DNA from: Rubellimicrobium thermophilum DSM 16684
Lineage (GTDB): Bacteria > Pseudomonadota > Alphaproteobacteria > Rhodobacterales > Rhodobacteraceae
Assembly (NCBI RefSeq): GCF_000442315.1
Contig: NZ_KE557323.1
Coordinates: 1-64,000, forward strand
Length of the DNA stretch: 64,000 nucleotides
Reading direction: 5' to 3'
Shown: one piece after another, positions 8,863 to 16,880 of the stretch
How the letters are laid out: each line of letters opens with the position of its first letter
Position numbering within the stretch: position 1 is the stretch's first letter
Notes under the pieces: generated by a model
Databases searched by the model: none
What the model saw: only the letters and a program-made list of their open reading frames with translations
What the model was told of the DNA's origin: nothing
Translations under genes and position numbers: made by a program

Positions 8863-10299
8863 TCAGTAGCCCCGGGGTTTCGGCCAGGGCATGGTGAACT
8901 GCGCCCCCCGGTTCACGAAGCGGTAGCGCCAGAAGTGGAACCAGAGTGACACCACGATATAGAAGCCGATCATCGCCACCAGCTGTGTCCCATAGCCCAG
9001 GAAGACCGCGAAGAAGGTGATCCCGCACAGGGTCAGCAGCGTGATCGCGGGGATCGGGTGGAACGGGTGTTCATAGCCCCGCTTGATCGTCTCGAGCGGC
9101 CATTTGCGGCGGAACAGGATGATGTTCAGCGGCATGAAAGTATAGCCCAGAAGGCCCGACAGGATCGAGAAGGTGATGACCTGATCCAAGGGGGCGCCAA
9201 GGGCGAAGATCAGCGCGATCGGCACCAGGAAGATGATGGCCCGGTAAGGCGTGCGATGGCGCGGGTGAACCGCCCCGAACCACCCGGGCAGATACTTGTC
9301 GCGGCCCATGGCGAAACAGGCGCGGCTGGCGTCGTTGATGCAGCCATTGGCGCTGGCCAGCGTGGCGAAGAGGGTTCCGAACCCCAGGAGCCAGACCAGG
9401 CCCGTGGACCCGGACAGTCGCGCGGCATCGAAGAGCGGCGCCACGGCTCCGTCCACGCCGTCGCCCAGATATTCCCAGGGCAGGATGCCCGAGCAGACAT
9501 ACCAGGTGAGGGTCGCCGCGATCAGCAGTGTCATGATTCCGGCGAGCGTGCCGAAGGGCAGTGCGCGAGCCGGGGAGCGGACTTCCTCGGCCGCCTGCGT
9601 GGTGCCCTCGATGCCGAGGTAGTACCAGAGGCCGAAATGCATGGCCGCGAGGACGCCGATCCAGCCATAGGGCAGCTCGTGCCCCTCGAACAGGGCGGCA
9701 TGGTCCATGATTCCGCCGCCCAGGATTCCCGATGTGGACAGGAACAGGATGATGATGGCGCCGAAGGCAATGGCGGTGATGACCAGGTTGAAGGTCAGCG
9801 TCGCGAGCACGCCGCGATAGTTCAGCCAGGCCAGGAACATGATGACCAGGATGATGAAGGGCCGCTGGTCGAGTTCGGCCGCATGCCCGGTCATCGAGGC
9901 CACGACCGAGAACAGGTAGCCCGCGGTGATCGCGTTGGCGGCCTCGAGCATCGTGTAGGCGAAGACGAGGTAGAGGCCGACATTGAAGGCCATCAGCGGC
10001 CCGATGATGTGCTTGGCCTGGGTGTATTGCCCGCCTGCCGAGGCGACGGTCGAGGTGACCTCGCTGTCGATCATGGCGACGCAGGTGTAGAGGAGACCGG
10101 CGAACCAGCAGGCGATCAGCGCGGCATAGGCGCCGCCCTTGCCGACGGCGAAGTTCCAGCCCATGTATTCGCCGACCAGCACGATCCCGACACCCAGCGC
10201 CCAGACATGGGCCGGACCAAGGACCCGCAGGAGGCCGACCCGGGTGCCATGCGGCCCCATGCCGTCCATGGTCTGCGAGGTGATGTCCACGTCAGCCAT
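8863..10299 (-). CDS. APC superfamily amine/amino-acid permease
   Basis: This 478-residue transporter has about twelve membrane segments and resembles the ethanolamine-transporter branch of the APC superfamily. Motifs include GWNFAVGKGGAYAALIACW in helix 1-2 and GIEGTTQAAEEVRSPARALP around the helix 6-7 loop. A good ribosome-binding site (GGGAGG) lies 8 bases upstream, and the start overlaps the stop of the 61-residue gene by eight bases. Given its position between mgdABCD and mgsABC-gmaS, I infer uptake of methylamine, N-methylglutamate, ethanolamine or a related small amine. The exact substrate is not visible. Confidence 0.83.
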   Translation of the reverse strand: MADVDITSQTMDGMGPHGTRVGLLRVLGPAHVWALGVGIVLVGEYMGWNFAVGKGGAYAALIACWFAGLLYTCVAMIDSEVTSTVASAGGQYTQAKHIIGPLMAFNVGLYLVFAYTMLEAANAITAGYLFSVVASMTGHAAELDQRPFIILVIMFLAWLNYRGVLATLTFNLVITAIAFGAIIILFLSTSGILGGGIMDHAALFEGHELPYGWIGVLAAMHFGLWYYLGIEGTTQAAEEVRSPARALPFGTLAGIMTLLIAATLTWYVCSGILPWEYLGDGVDGAVAPLFDAARLSGSTGLVWLLGFGTLFATLASANGCINDASRACFAMGRDKYLPGWFGAVHPRHRTPYRAIIFLVPIALIFALGAPLDQVITFSILSGLLGYTFMPLNIILFRRKWPLETIKRGYEHPFHPIPAITLLTLCGITFFAVFLGYGTQLVAMIGFYIVVSLWFHFWRYRFVNRGAQFTMPWPKPRGY

Positions 10300-10477
10300 G
10301 ATGCGCCTCCCGTGCCTTGTGCTGTTCGGCCAGGGCCTCGATCTCGCCTTCGCGGGACGAGGTCAGGACATCCTCGGGATAGGTGCTGTCGGTTCGCAGC
10401 CAGTCCACCAGCATGTACAGCGCCAGCAGTGCCGAAAGTCCCCAGGCGCCGTATTCGAGCCAGTTCCACAGGTCCAT
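10292..10477 (-). CDS. Small single-helix membrane protein
   Basis: This 61-residue protein has one membrane helix (WGLSALLALYMLVDWL, about residues 12-27) followed by a charged tail rich in Glu, Arg and His. It overlaps the permease start and sits 7 bp after the preceding small membrane gene. No family is recognised. The overlap and consistent size suggest a small partner or assembly factor of the permease. Confidence 0.68.
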   Translation of the reverse strand: MDLWNWLEYGAWGLSALLALYMLVDWLRTDSTYPEDVLTSSREGEIEALAEQHKAREAHHG

Positions 10478-10483
10478 CGCGGC

Positions 10484-10864
10484 TTACTCCCCGAATTTCT
10501 CTGCGATGACGTCGCGGTATTCCGCCTCGGAGAACCGCAGGAGCAGGAAATAGTAGAGCAGGATGACCGCGATCATCGTCACCAGCGCACCGACCGGGAA
10601 GCTGTAGTCGAAGCGGGCCAGGATCAGGTCATGAGCGGTCTGGGGCGTATGGCCCAGGGCTTCGTATTTTGCCGCCTGTGCAGGCGTCTGGCCCAGAGCC
10701 TCCCATGTCGGGTTCTCGATCGGTTGCGCCACCGACTTCGCGGCCCCGGCCATGTTCAGCCACAAGGGCACGAACAGCGCGCCGATGGTCAGGACCACCA
10801 GCACGATCACGTCGATCAACTGGCTGATCTTGCCCTGTTGCGGGGGGCGGTAATGAGCCCTCAT
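10484..10864 (-). CDS. Small two-helix membrane protein
   Basis: This 126-residue protein has two membrane segments (about residues 18-40 and 90-112) separated by a soluble loop containing a near-repeat: WEALGQTPAQAAKYEALGHT has two EALG-TPxxA units. I chose the ATG at 10864, which overlaps the previous stop as TGATG with GGAGG five bases upstream; a GTG one codon earlier is also possible. No family is recognised. It belongs to the permease operon. Confidence 0.7.
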   Translation of the reverse strand: MRAHYRPPQQGKISQLIDVIVLVVLTIGALFVPLWLNMAGAAKSVAQPIENPTWEALGQTPAQAAKYEALGHTPQTAHDLILARFDYSFPVGALVTMIAVILLYYFLLLRFSEAEYRDVIAEKFGE

Positions 10865-11151
10865 CACACCCTCCGCCTGCGGGCTTCGTCAAGGAACCTG
10901 ATGTCGAGGCCGTACATGAAGTCGCGGTCCTCACGGTAATGCCGCAGCATCGCCCGGATGGCTGCCGTGTTGAAGATCAGCACGATCGCCCCGCCGCACA
11001 GCAGCAGGGCCCGGGCCTGCATGTTCGGTGCCAGGCTCCAGGTGGCCGCGGCCACGAAGATCACGGCGAACCAGAGGCCGATCACGAATGCCCATGCGAC
11101 ACGAACGTCGCGTCGGTGCATCGCCTCAATCCTTCGACCAAGGTCTCCCAC
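10864..11151 (-). CDS. Small membrane protein, first gene of permease operon
   Basis: This 95-residue protein has two membrane helices (about residues 17-35 and 43-62) and a basic C-terminal tail. The GTG at 11151 is chosen because GGAGG lies six bases upstream; an upstream ATG at 11220 lacks such a site, and an internal ATG at 11121 is possible. It heads a six-gene minus-strand operon (11151 to 7868) whose genes nearly all overlap or abut. Function unknown. Confidence 0.65.
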   Translation of the reverse strand: MGDLGRRIEAMHRRDVRVAWAFVIGLWFAVIFVAAATWSLAPNMQARALLLCGGAIVLIFNTAAIRAMLRHYREDRDFMYGLDIRFLDEARRRRV

Positions 11152-11225
11152 GAGTCTCCTCCCTTGGGCTGATGTCTGGCCGTTCCGGCGCAGCCCGGAC
11201 GCCTTTTCTCTGAACGGCAAATTTT

Positions 11226-11239
11226 TTTCCTGAGGGAAA
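11226..11239. promoter_or_regulatory. Operator candidate TTTCC-N4-GGAAA
   Basis: A perfect five-base-arm palindrome (TTTCCTGAGGGAAA) lies in the divergent region between the permease operon and mgsA, 75 bp upstream of the first minus-strand start. It resembles the element before the XRE-cupin gene at 7133. I infer a regulator site controlling one or both divergent units. Confidence 0.42.
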
Positions 11240-11294
11240 TACAGTTTGCCCCATCTGTCAAGAACAAGCGCGTCTGCGGACCGGGTGGCGCCGC

Positions 11295-11313
11295 TTTTCC
11301 TCTAAGGTGAAAA
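11295..11313. promoter_or_regulatory. Operator candidate TTTTCC...GGTGAAAA
   Basis: An imperfect palindrome (TTTTCCTCTAAGGTGAAAA) lies 72 bp upstream of the mgsA start. It shares the TTTCCT and TGAAA halves with the element at 7133, with one extra spacer base. A second copy of the same operator class in this divergent region is a plausible reading. Confidence 0.38.
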
Positions 11314-11384
11314 ATGTTTCTTGCCAGTTGATGGGTCCGGAGAGCGGTGCTAGCTTCGGGACGCCAACCGGAGGAGAGGAATCC

Positions 11385-12281
11385 ATGTGCGGCATCGTCG
11401 GGCTTTTCCTGAAGGATCGGACGCTGGAGCCGCAGCTCGGCGCCCTTCTTTCGGATATGCTGATCACCATGACCGACCGCGGTCCGGACTCGGCTGGCAT
11501 CGCGATCTATGGCGGGGCGAAGGACGGTCTGGGCAAGATCACCGTCCAGTCGGCACAGCCCCAGAGCGATTTCCGGAATCTCGACGCCGATCTGCGCGCC
11601 GCCATCGGCCAGCCGGTCGCCATGCTGGTGAAATCCACCCACGCCGTTCTCGAGGTTCCGCTGGGGCAGATGGAGGCCGCGCGTTCAGCCCTGGCGCAGC
11701 TGCGCCCCGGCGTGAAGGTGATGAGCGTGGGCGATGCCATCGAGATCTTCAAGGAGGTGGGCCTGCCCAGGGATGTGGCCGCCCGGTTCGAGCTGTCGAA
11801 GATGAAGGGCACCCACGGCATCGGCCATACCCGCATGGCGACCGAATCGGCCGTGACCACGCTCGGGGCGCATCCCTTCTCCACCGGCCCCGACCAGTGC
11901 CTGGTGCATAACGGGTCCCTGTCGAACCACAACAATGTCCGCCGCGATCTCATCCATGCCGGCCTGCGCTTCGAGACGGAGAACGATACCGAGGTGGCCG
12001 CGGCCTTCCTCGCCCATCGCCTCCGGCGCGGCGAAAGCCTCGGGCAGGCCCTGGAAGCGACGCTGGAGGAGCTTGACGGCTTCTACACCTTCGTCGTCGG
12101 CACCCGGAACGGCTTTGGCGTGGTGCGCGACCCGATCGCCTGCAAGCCCGCCGTGATGGCGGAAACCGATGCCTATGTGGCCTTCGGATCGGAATACCGG
12201 GCGCTGGTCGGCCTGCCGGGGATCGAGAGCGCCCGCATCTGGGAACCGGAGCCCGCGACCGTCTATTTCTGGGAGCACTGA
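11385..12281 (+). CDS. mgsA: N-methylglutamate synthase subunit A (glutamine amidotransferase type)
   Basis: This 298-residue class-II glutamine amidotransferase begins MCGIVGLF, so Cys2 becomes the N-terminal nucleophile once Met is removed; that fixes the start at 11385. The preceding GGAGGAGAGGAA is a strong ribosome-binding site. Conserved family motifs follow, including HGIGHTRMATES and LVHNGSLSNHNNVRR. MgsA would release methylamine (instead of ammonia) from gamma-glutamylmethylamide. GlxB-type glutamate synthase-like proteins look similar, but the adjacent mgsB, mgsC and gmaS make N-methylglutamate synthase the best call. Confidence 0.87.
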   Translation: MCGIVGLFLKDRTLEPQLGALLSDMLITMTDRGPDSAGIAIYGGAKDGLGKITVQSAQPQSDFRNLDADLRAAIGQPVAMLVKSTHAVLEVPLGQMEAARSALAQLRPGVKVMSVGDAIEIFKEVGLPRDVAARFELSKMKGTHGIGHTRMATESAVTTLGAHPFSTGPDQCLVHNGSLSNHNNVRRDLIHAGLRFETENDTEVAAAFLAHRLRRGESLGQALEATLEELDGFYTFVVGTRNGFGVVRDPIACKPAVMAETDAYVAFGSEYRALVGLPGIESARIWEPEPATVYFWEH

Positions 12282-12286
12282 GGGGA

Positions 12287-12976
12287 ATGCCAAGCTACGA
12301 CCTTGCCACGGGCAGTCTGCGTGAACTGAACCAGGCGCTGCACGACCTCAGGGGGCAGTCCAACATGACCGACTGGGAGATCCTCAATCCCAGGGGGGCC
12401 CATGCGATCGCCGCGGGGGTGGATGCGCCGGTGGACATCGCCGTGCTGGGCTCCACAGGATACTACTGCGCGGGGATGAACAAGCAGGCGACCATCCGCA
12501 TCAAGGGCTCGGCCGGGCCGGGCGTCGCCGAGAACATGATGTCGGGCACGGTGATCGTGGAGGGCGATGCCAGCCAGTATGCGGGGGCCACCGGGCGTGG
12601 GGGGCTGCTGGTCATCAAGGGCAATGCCTCGAGCCGCTGCGGCATCTCGATGAAAGGCATCGACATCGTGGTGCATGGCAATATCGGCCACATGTCGGCG
12701 TTCATGGCGCAGTCGGGCAACCTCGTGGTGCTGGGCGATGCCGGCGAGGCGCTGGGCGACAGCCTCTACGAGGCGCGGATCTTCGTGCGCGGCAAGGTGA
12801 AATCACTGGGCGCCGACTGCATCGAGAAGGAGATGCGGGATGAGCATTACGCCCTTCTCGAAGATCTGCTCCGCCGGGGAGAGGCGGAGCACAAGGCCCG
12901 GCCCGAGGAGTTCCGGCGCTACGGCTCGGCCCGCAGGCTCTACAACTTCAACATCGACAATGCGTCGGCCTACTGA
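12287..12976 (+). CDS. mgsB: N-methylglutamate synthase subunit B (GltS C-terminal domain-like)
   Basis: This 229-residue protein corresponds to the right-handed beta-helix domain (GXGXG) found at the C-terminus of large glutamate synthase, here a separate polypeptide as in MgsB/GlxC. Repeated glycine-rich turns are visible (IRIKGSAGPG, VIVEGDASQYAGATGRGGLL, DIVVHGNIGHMSAF). It is probably a structural subunit joining the amidotransferase and the FMN subunit. It lies five bases after mgsA and nine before mgsC. Confidence 0.85.
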   Translation: MPSYDLATGSLRELNQALHDLRGQSNMTDWEILNPRGAHAIAAGVDAPVDIAVLGSTGYYCAGMNKQATIRIKGSAGPGVAENMMSGTVIVEGDASQYAGATGRGGLLVIKGNASSRCGISMKGIDIVVHGNIGHMSAFMAQSGNLVVLGDAGEALGDSLYEARIFVRGKVKSLGADCIEKEMRDEHYALLEDLLRRGEAEHKARPEEFRRYGSARRLYNFNIDNASAY

Positions 12977-12985
12977 GGCACGGAC

Positions 12986-14315
12986 ATGACCGAATTCCCC
13001 CGAACGCCGCCCCGCTTCTCGGCCACGTTCACGCCGGCGGTGAATGCGGAAATCCGCCGGGCGGCCGCCTCCGGCATCTATGACATCCGCGGCGGCGGCG
13101 CCAAGCGGCACCTGCCGCATTTCGACGACCTGCTGTTTCTCGGTGCCTCGATCAGCCGCTATCCGCTGGAAGGCTACCGCGAGAAATGCGCCACCGATGT
13201 CTGGCTCGGCACCCGCCATGCGAAGAAGCCGATTCATCTGGAGATCCCGATCACCATTGCGGGCATGAGCTTCGGGGCTCTCTCCGGCCCGGCCAAGGAG
13301 GCGCTGGGCCGCGGGGCGACAGCGGCGGGCACATCGACCACCACGGGCGATGGCGGCATGACCGAGGAGGAGCGAAGCCACTCCAGGACGCTGGTCTACC
13401 AGGTTCTTCCCAGCCGCTATGGCATGAATCCCGATGACCTGCGCCGGGCGGATGCGATCGAGATCGTTGTCGGGCAGGGGGCAAAGCCGGGCGGCGGGGG
13501 AATGCTGCTGGGCCAGAAGATCTCGGATCGCGTGGCGCAGATGCGCAACCTTCCCAAGGGCATCGACCAGCGCTCGGCCTGCCGCCACCCGGACTGGACG
13601 GGCCCCGACGACCTCGAGATCAAGATCCTCGAGCTGCGCGAGATCACCGACTGGGAGAAGCCGATCTATGTGAAGGTCGGCGGGGCGCGGCCCTATTACG
13701 ACACGGCGCTGGCGGTGAAGGCCGGCGCGGATGTCGTGGTGGTGGACGGCATGCAGGGCGGCACGGCGGCGACGCAGGAGGTGTTCATCGAACATGTCGG
13801 CATGCCGATCCTCGCCTGCATTCCACAGGCGGTAAAGGCGCTGCAGGATCTGGGGATGCACCGCAAGGTGCAGCTCATCGTCTCGGGCGGGATCCGCTCG
13901 GGCGCGGATGTGGCCAAGGCTCTGGCGCTGGGGGCCGATGCGGTGGCCATCGGCACCGCGGCGCTGATCGCGATCGGCGACAACGATCCGAGATGGGAAG
14001 AGGAATACCGCAAGCTCGGCACCACGGCGGATGCCTATGACGACTGGCACGAAGGCCGCGATCCGGCCGGCATCACCACCCAGGATCCCGAGCTCTCCAA
14101 GCGGGCTCGACCCGATCCTGGGGGGGCGGCGGCTGAAGAACTACCTCAAGGTGATGACGCTCGAGGCGCAGACCATCGCGCGGGCCTGCGGCAAGAGCCA
14201 TCTGCACAATCTGGAGCCGGAGGATCTGGTTGCCCTGACCATCGAGGCAGCGGCGATGGCCGGGGTTCCCCTGGCGGGCACCAACTGGATCCCGGGGCGG
14301 AGCGGCGGCTGGTAG
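12986..14315 (+). CDS. mgsC: N-methylglutamate synthase subunit C (FMN subunit), frameshifted
   Basis: This is the FMN-binding glutamate synthase-type subunit, about 442 residues once restored. The barrel shows ITIAGMSFGALSGPAKEALG, the GQGAKPGGGGMLLG phosphate-binding loop and VVVDGMQGGTAATQEV. It would condense methylamine with 2-oxoglutarate to give N-methylglutamate. An extra G in the GGG at about 14103-14105 (AAG CGG G CTC GAC) throws the frame out; in the next frame the expected ending continues from LDPILGGRRLKNYLKV to WIPGRSGGW and stops at 14315. The cysteines that bind a 3Fe-4S cluster in ordinary glutamate synthase are missing (DPAGITTQDP in their place). The frameshift is probably a sequencing error. 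Confidence 0.85.
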
Positions 14316-14366
14316 GGCCCCCTCCCCGCCGCATCACAACAAGAAGGTCAACAGGGAGCGACGACG

Positions 14367-15674
14367 ATGGTGAAGGACCTTGCCAAATGGGCCAAGGACC
14401 GGGGCGTCAGGTATTTCATGATCTCCTACACCGACCTGTTCGGTGCACAGCGGGCCAAGCTCGTGCCGGCGCAGGCGATCGGCGACATGGCCGTGGAAGG
14501 CGCGGGCTTTGCCGGCTTTGCCACCTGGCTCGACCTGACGCCCGCGCATCCTGACCTGATGGCCGTTCCCGATCCGGATTCGGTCATCCAGCTGCCGTGG
14601 AAGAAGGAGGTCGCCTGGGTTGCGGCGCGGGCGACGATGGAGGGCCGTCTTGTCGATCAGGCCCCGCGCAATGTCCTCGAACATGTCATCGCCGAGGCTT
14701 CCCGCGACGGCCTGCGCGTGAGGACCGGCGTGGAGCCCGAGTTCTTCATCCTGTCGGCCGACGGCGGCGCGGTGTCGGATCCCTACGACACCGCCGAGAA
14801 ACCCTGCTATGATCAGCAGGCCATCATGCGCCGCTATGATGTCATCTCCGAGATCTGCGACTACATGCTGGAAATGGGCTGGGAGCCCTACCAGAACGAC
14901 CACGAGGACGCGACCGGCCAGTTCGAGATCAACTGGAAATACGACGACGCCCTGGCCACGGCCGACAAGCATTCCTTCTTCAAGTTCATGGTCAAGTCGG
15001 TGGCCGAAAAACACGGCTTCCGCGCCACCTTCATGCCCAAGCCCTTCAGGGGGCTGACCGGATCGGGCTGTCATGCCCATATCTCGGTCTGGTCGCCGGA
15101 TGGAGAGAGGAATGTCTTTGCCGATCCGCAGGCCGAACTCGGTCTTTCCGAGCAGGGACGCCACTTCCTGGGCGGGATCATGCGCCATGCCCCGGCCCTG
15201 GCCGCCATCACCAACCCCACGGTGAACAGCTACAAGCGCATCAATGCGCCACGAACCACATCCGGCGCGACCTGGGCGCCGAACACGGTGACCTGGACGG
15301 GCAACAACCGCACCCACATGGTCCGTGTGCCGGGGCCGGGCCGGTTCGAGCTGCGCCTGCCGGACGGGGCAGCCAACCCCTATCTCCTTCAGGCAGCCAT
15401 CATCGCCGCCGGCCTCGACGGGCTGCGCACCAAGGCCGATCCCGGAAGGCGCTACGACATCGACATGTATGCCGAGGGCTGGAAGGTGAAGGGGGCGCCC
15501 AGACTGCCGCTCAACCTGCTCGATGCCCTGCGCGCCTTCGATCGCGACCGGACGCTGAAATCCCTGCTCGGAGAAGCATTCTCCGCAGCCTACATCAAGC
15601 TGAAGCAACAGGAATGGGACAGCTACGCCTCGCACTTCTCGCGCTGGGAGATGGAGCACACGCTCGACATCTAG
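14367..15674 (+). CDS. gmaS: Gamma-glutamylmethylamide synthetase
   Basis: This 435-residue glutamine synthetase-like ligase joins methylamine to glutamate with ATP, the first step of the N-methylglutamate pathway. Visible motifs are VEPEFFIL (metal-binding Glu, about residue 126), ENDHED-like QNDHEDATGQFEINW (about 177), GSGCHAHIS (about 232) and PGPGRFELRLPDGAANPYL (about 325-343). Length and wording match GmaS rather than GlnA. It ends the mgsABC-gmaS block, 51 bp after mgsC. GmaS is the accepted marker gene for this pathway in Rhodobacterales. Confidence 0.9.
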   Translation: MVKDLAKWAKDRGVRYFMISYTDLFGAQRAKLVPAQAIGDMAVEGAGFAGFATWLDLTPAHPDLMAVPDPDSVIQLPWKKEVAWVAARATMEGRLVDQAPRNVLEHVIAEASRDGLRVRTGVEPEFFILSADGGAVSDPYDTAEKPCYDQQAIMRRYDVISEICDYMLEMGWEPYQNDHEDATGQFEINWKYDDALATADKHSFFKFMVKSVAEKHGFRATFMPKPFRGLTGSGCHAHISVWSPDGERNVFADPQAELGLSEQGRHFLGGIMRHAPALAAITNPTVNSYKRINAPRTTSGATWAPNTVTWTGNNRTHMVRVPGPGRFELRLPDGAANPYLLQAAIIAAGLDGLRTKADPGRRYDIDMYAEGWKVKGAPRLPLNLLDALRAFDRDRTLKSLLGEAFSAAYIKLKQQEWDSYASHFSRWEMEHTLDI

Positions 15675-15699
15675 GGGGACACAGGGCGGGTGCGCGGCG

Positions 15700-16776
15700 A
15701 TGACGGAGGAACGGTCCGGCTGGTCCGGCTCTGCCAGAGCCTGTCGAGAGGGGTTGACCCTCGGCTTCCTGCTCTTTCCCGGCTTTCCGATGGCCTGCCT
15801 GACTTCGGCCATCGAGCCCCTGCGCGCGGCCAACGAGATCTGCGGCCGCAGGGAGTTCCGCTGGATCCTGCTGGCCGAGACGGCAAGGCCTGTCCGCGCC
15901 TCGGCCGAGCTGCGCTTCGAGCCGGACATGCCGCTCGCCGAATGCCGGGGGGTCGATCAGCTCTATCTGCTGTCTCCGCCGACAGGCCGCTTTGCGGACC
16001 CCCGCCACAGCCCGGCGCGGCTGCGCTGGCTGGACAGGACCGGGGTTGTCCTCGGGGCCTTCTCGGGCGGGATCTTCCCGCTGGCACGGGCGGGCCTGAT
16101 GGAGGGGCGAGGTTGTTCGGTCCACTGGTGCTACGAGGCGGCCTTCCGGGCCGAATTCCCGGATGTCCGGGCCAGTGAGCAGGTGATCGTGAAGGATGGG
16201 CGGCGGATCACCGCATCGGGCGCCGGGGCGGTCTTCGACCTGATGCTGCGCCTCGTGGAGGAACGGCTCGGCCGGGAATGCATGACCGAGGTGGCCTGCT
16301 GGTTCCAGCATCCCTGCCTGCACGGCGAGGATGCCCGCCAGCGGGTTCCGGTGGCACGGTCGGCCAGCACCGATGACGCCCTCTCGCCGGTTGTCCGGGA
16401 GGCGATCCGGCTCTTCGAGACGCATCTGGAGGATCCGTTGCGCATTGGCGACATCGCCGCAGCCCTCGGCCTGTCCGGACGGCATTTCGAACGGGTCTTC
16501 AAGCGCGAAACGGGGCAGAGCCCGCTGCGTTACTATCGCCTGATGCGCCTGTCGAAGGCTCGCCAACGGGTCCTGTACACGAATGCGCCGTTGCCCGAGA
16601 TCGCAAGCTCCGTGGGCTATACGCGGGCCGGTCCGATGGTGCGGCATTATGCCGAGGTCTTTGGCGTGCGGCCTCAGGATGAACGCAGGCCCGGTCAGGT
16701 CTGGGCGAACCGGGACCGGCTGGGATCCGGTCAGCAGAGCGGGAGACTGCTGCGCGCCTGCCGCGACGGGCTCTGA
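15700..16776 (+). CDS. GlxA/AraC family regulator with DJ-1/PfpI-like domain
   Basis: This 358-residue regulator has an N-terminal class-I-amidotransferase-like sensor domain (about residues 15-190, LTLGFLLFPGFPMACLTSAI). A C-terminal AraC/XylS pair of helix-turn-helix motifs follows (about 230-330, LRIGDIAAALGLSGRHFERV). Relatives (GbdR, CdhR, GlxA) control glycine-betaine, carnitine and related amine catabolism. It begins 26 bp after gmaS, so it may be cotranscribed and act on this or another methylated-amine locus. The usual nucleophile-like position in the sensor domain is not a clear catalytic site (GAFSGGIF), as is normal for regulators. Confidence 0.85.
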   Translation: MTEERSGWSGSARACREGLTLGFLLFPGFPMACLTSAIEPLRAANEICGRREFRWILLAETARPVRASAELRFEPDMPLAECRGVDQLYLLSPPTGRFADPRHSPARLRWLDRTGVVLGAFSGGIFPLARAGLMEGRGCSVHWCYEAAFRAEFPDVRASEQVIVKDGRRITASGAGAVFDLMLRLVEERLGRECMTEVACWFQHPCLHGEDARQRVPVARSASTDDALSPVVREAIRLFETHLEDPLRIGDIAAALGLSGRHFERVFKRETGQSPLRYYRLMRLSKARQRVLYTNAPLPEIASSVGYTRAGPMVRHYAEVFGVRPQDERRPGQVWANRDRLGSGQQSGRLLRACRDGL

Positions 16777-16880
16777 CCCGTCGATCCGATGTCAGCCGCC
16801 GCCCGGCCTGCGCGCTGCACCGGCTGATCCGGCGGCGGTGGCGATGGCGGCAGGCGAAGAAGGCCACAGGGGGGACGGCC

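Noticed and set aside
9058..10509. A 483-codon plus-strand open frame opposite the permease
   Set aside because: The minus strand encodes a clear APC permease with a ribosome-binding site; the plus frame is a shadow.
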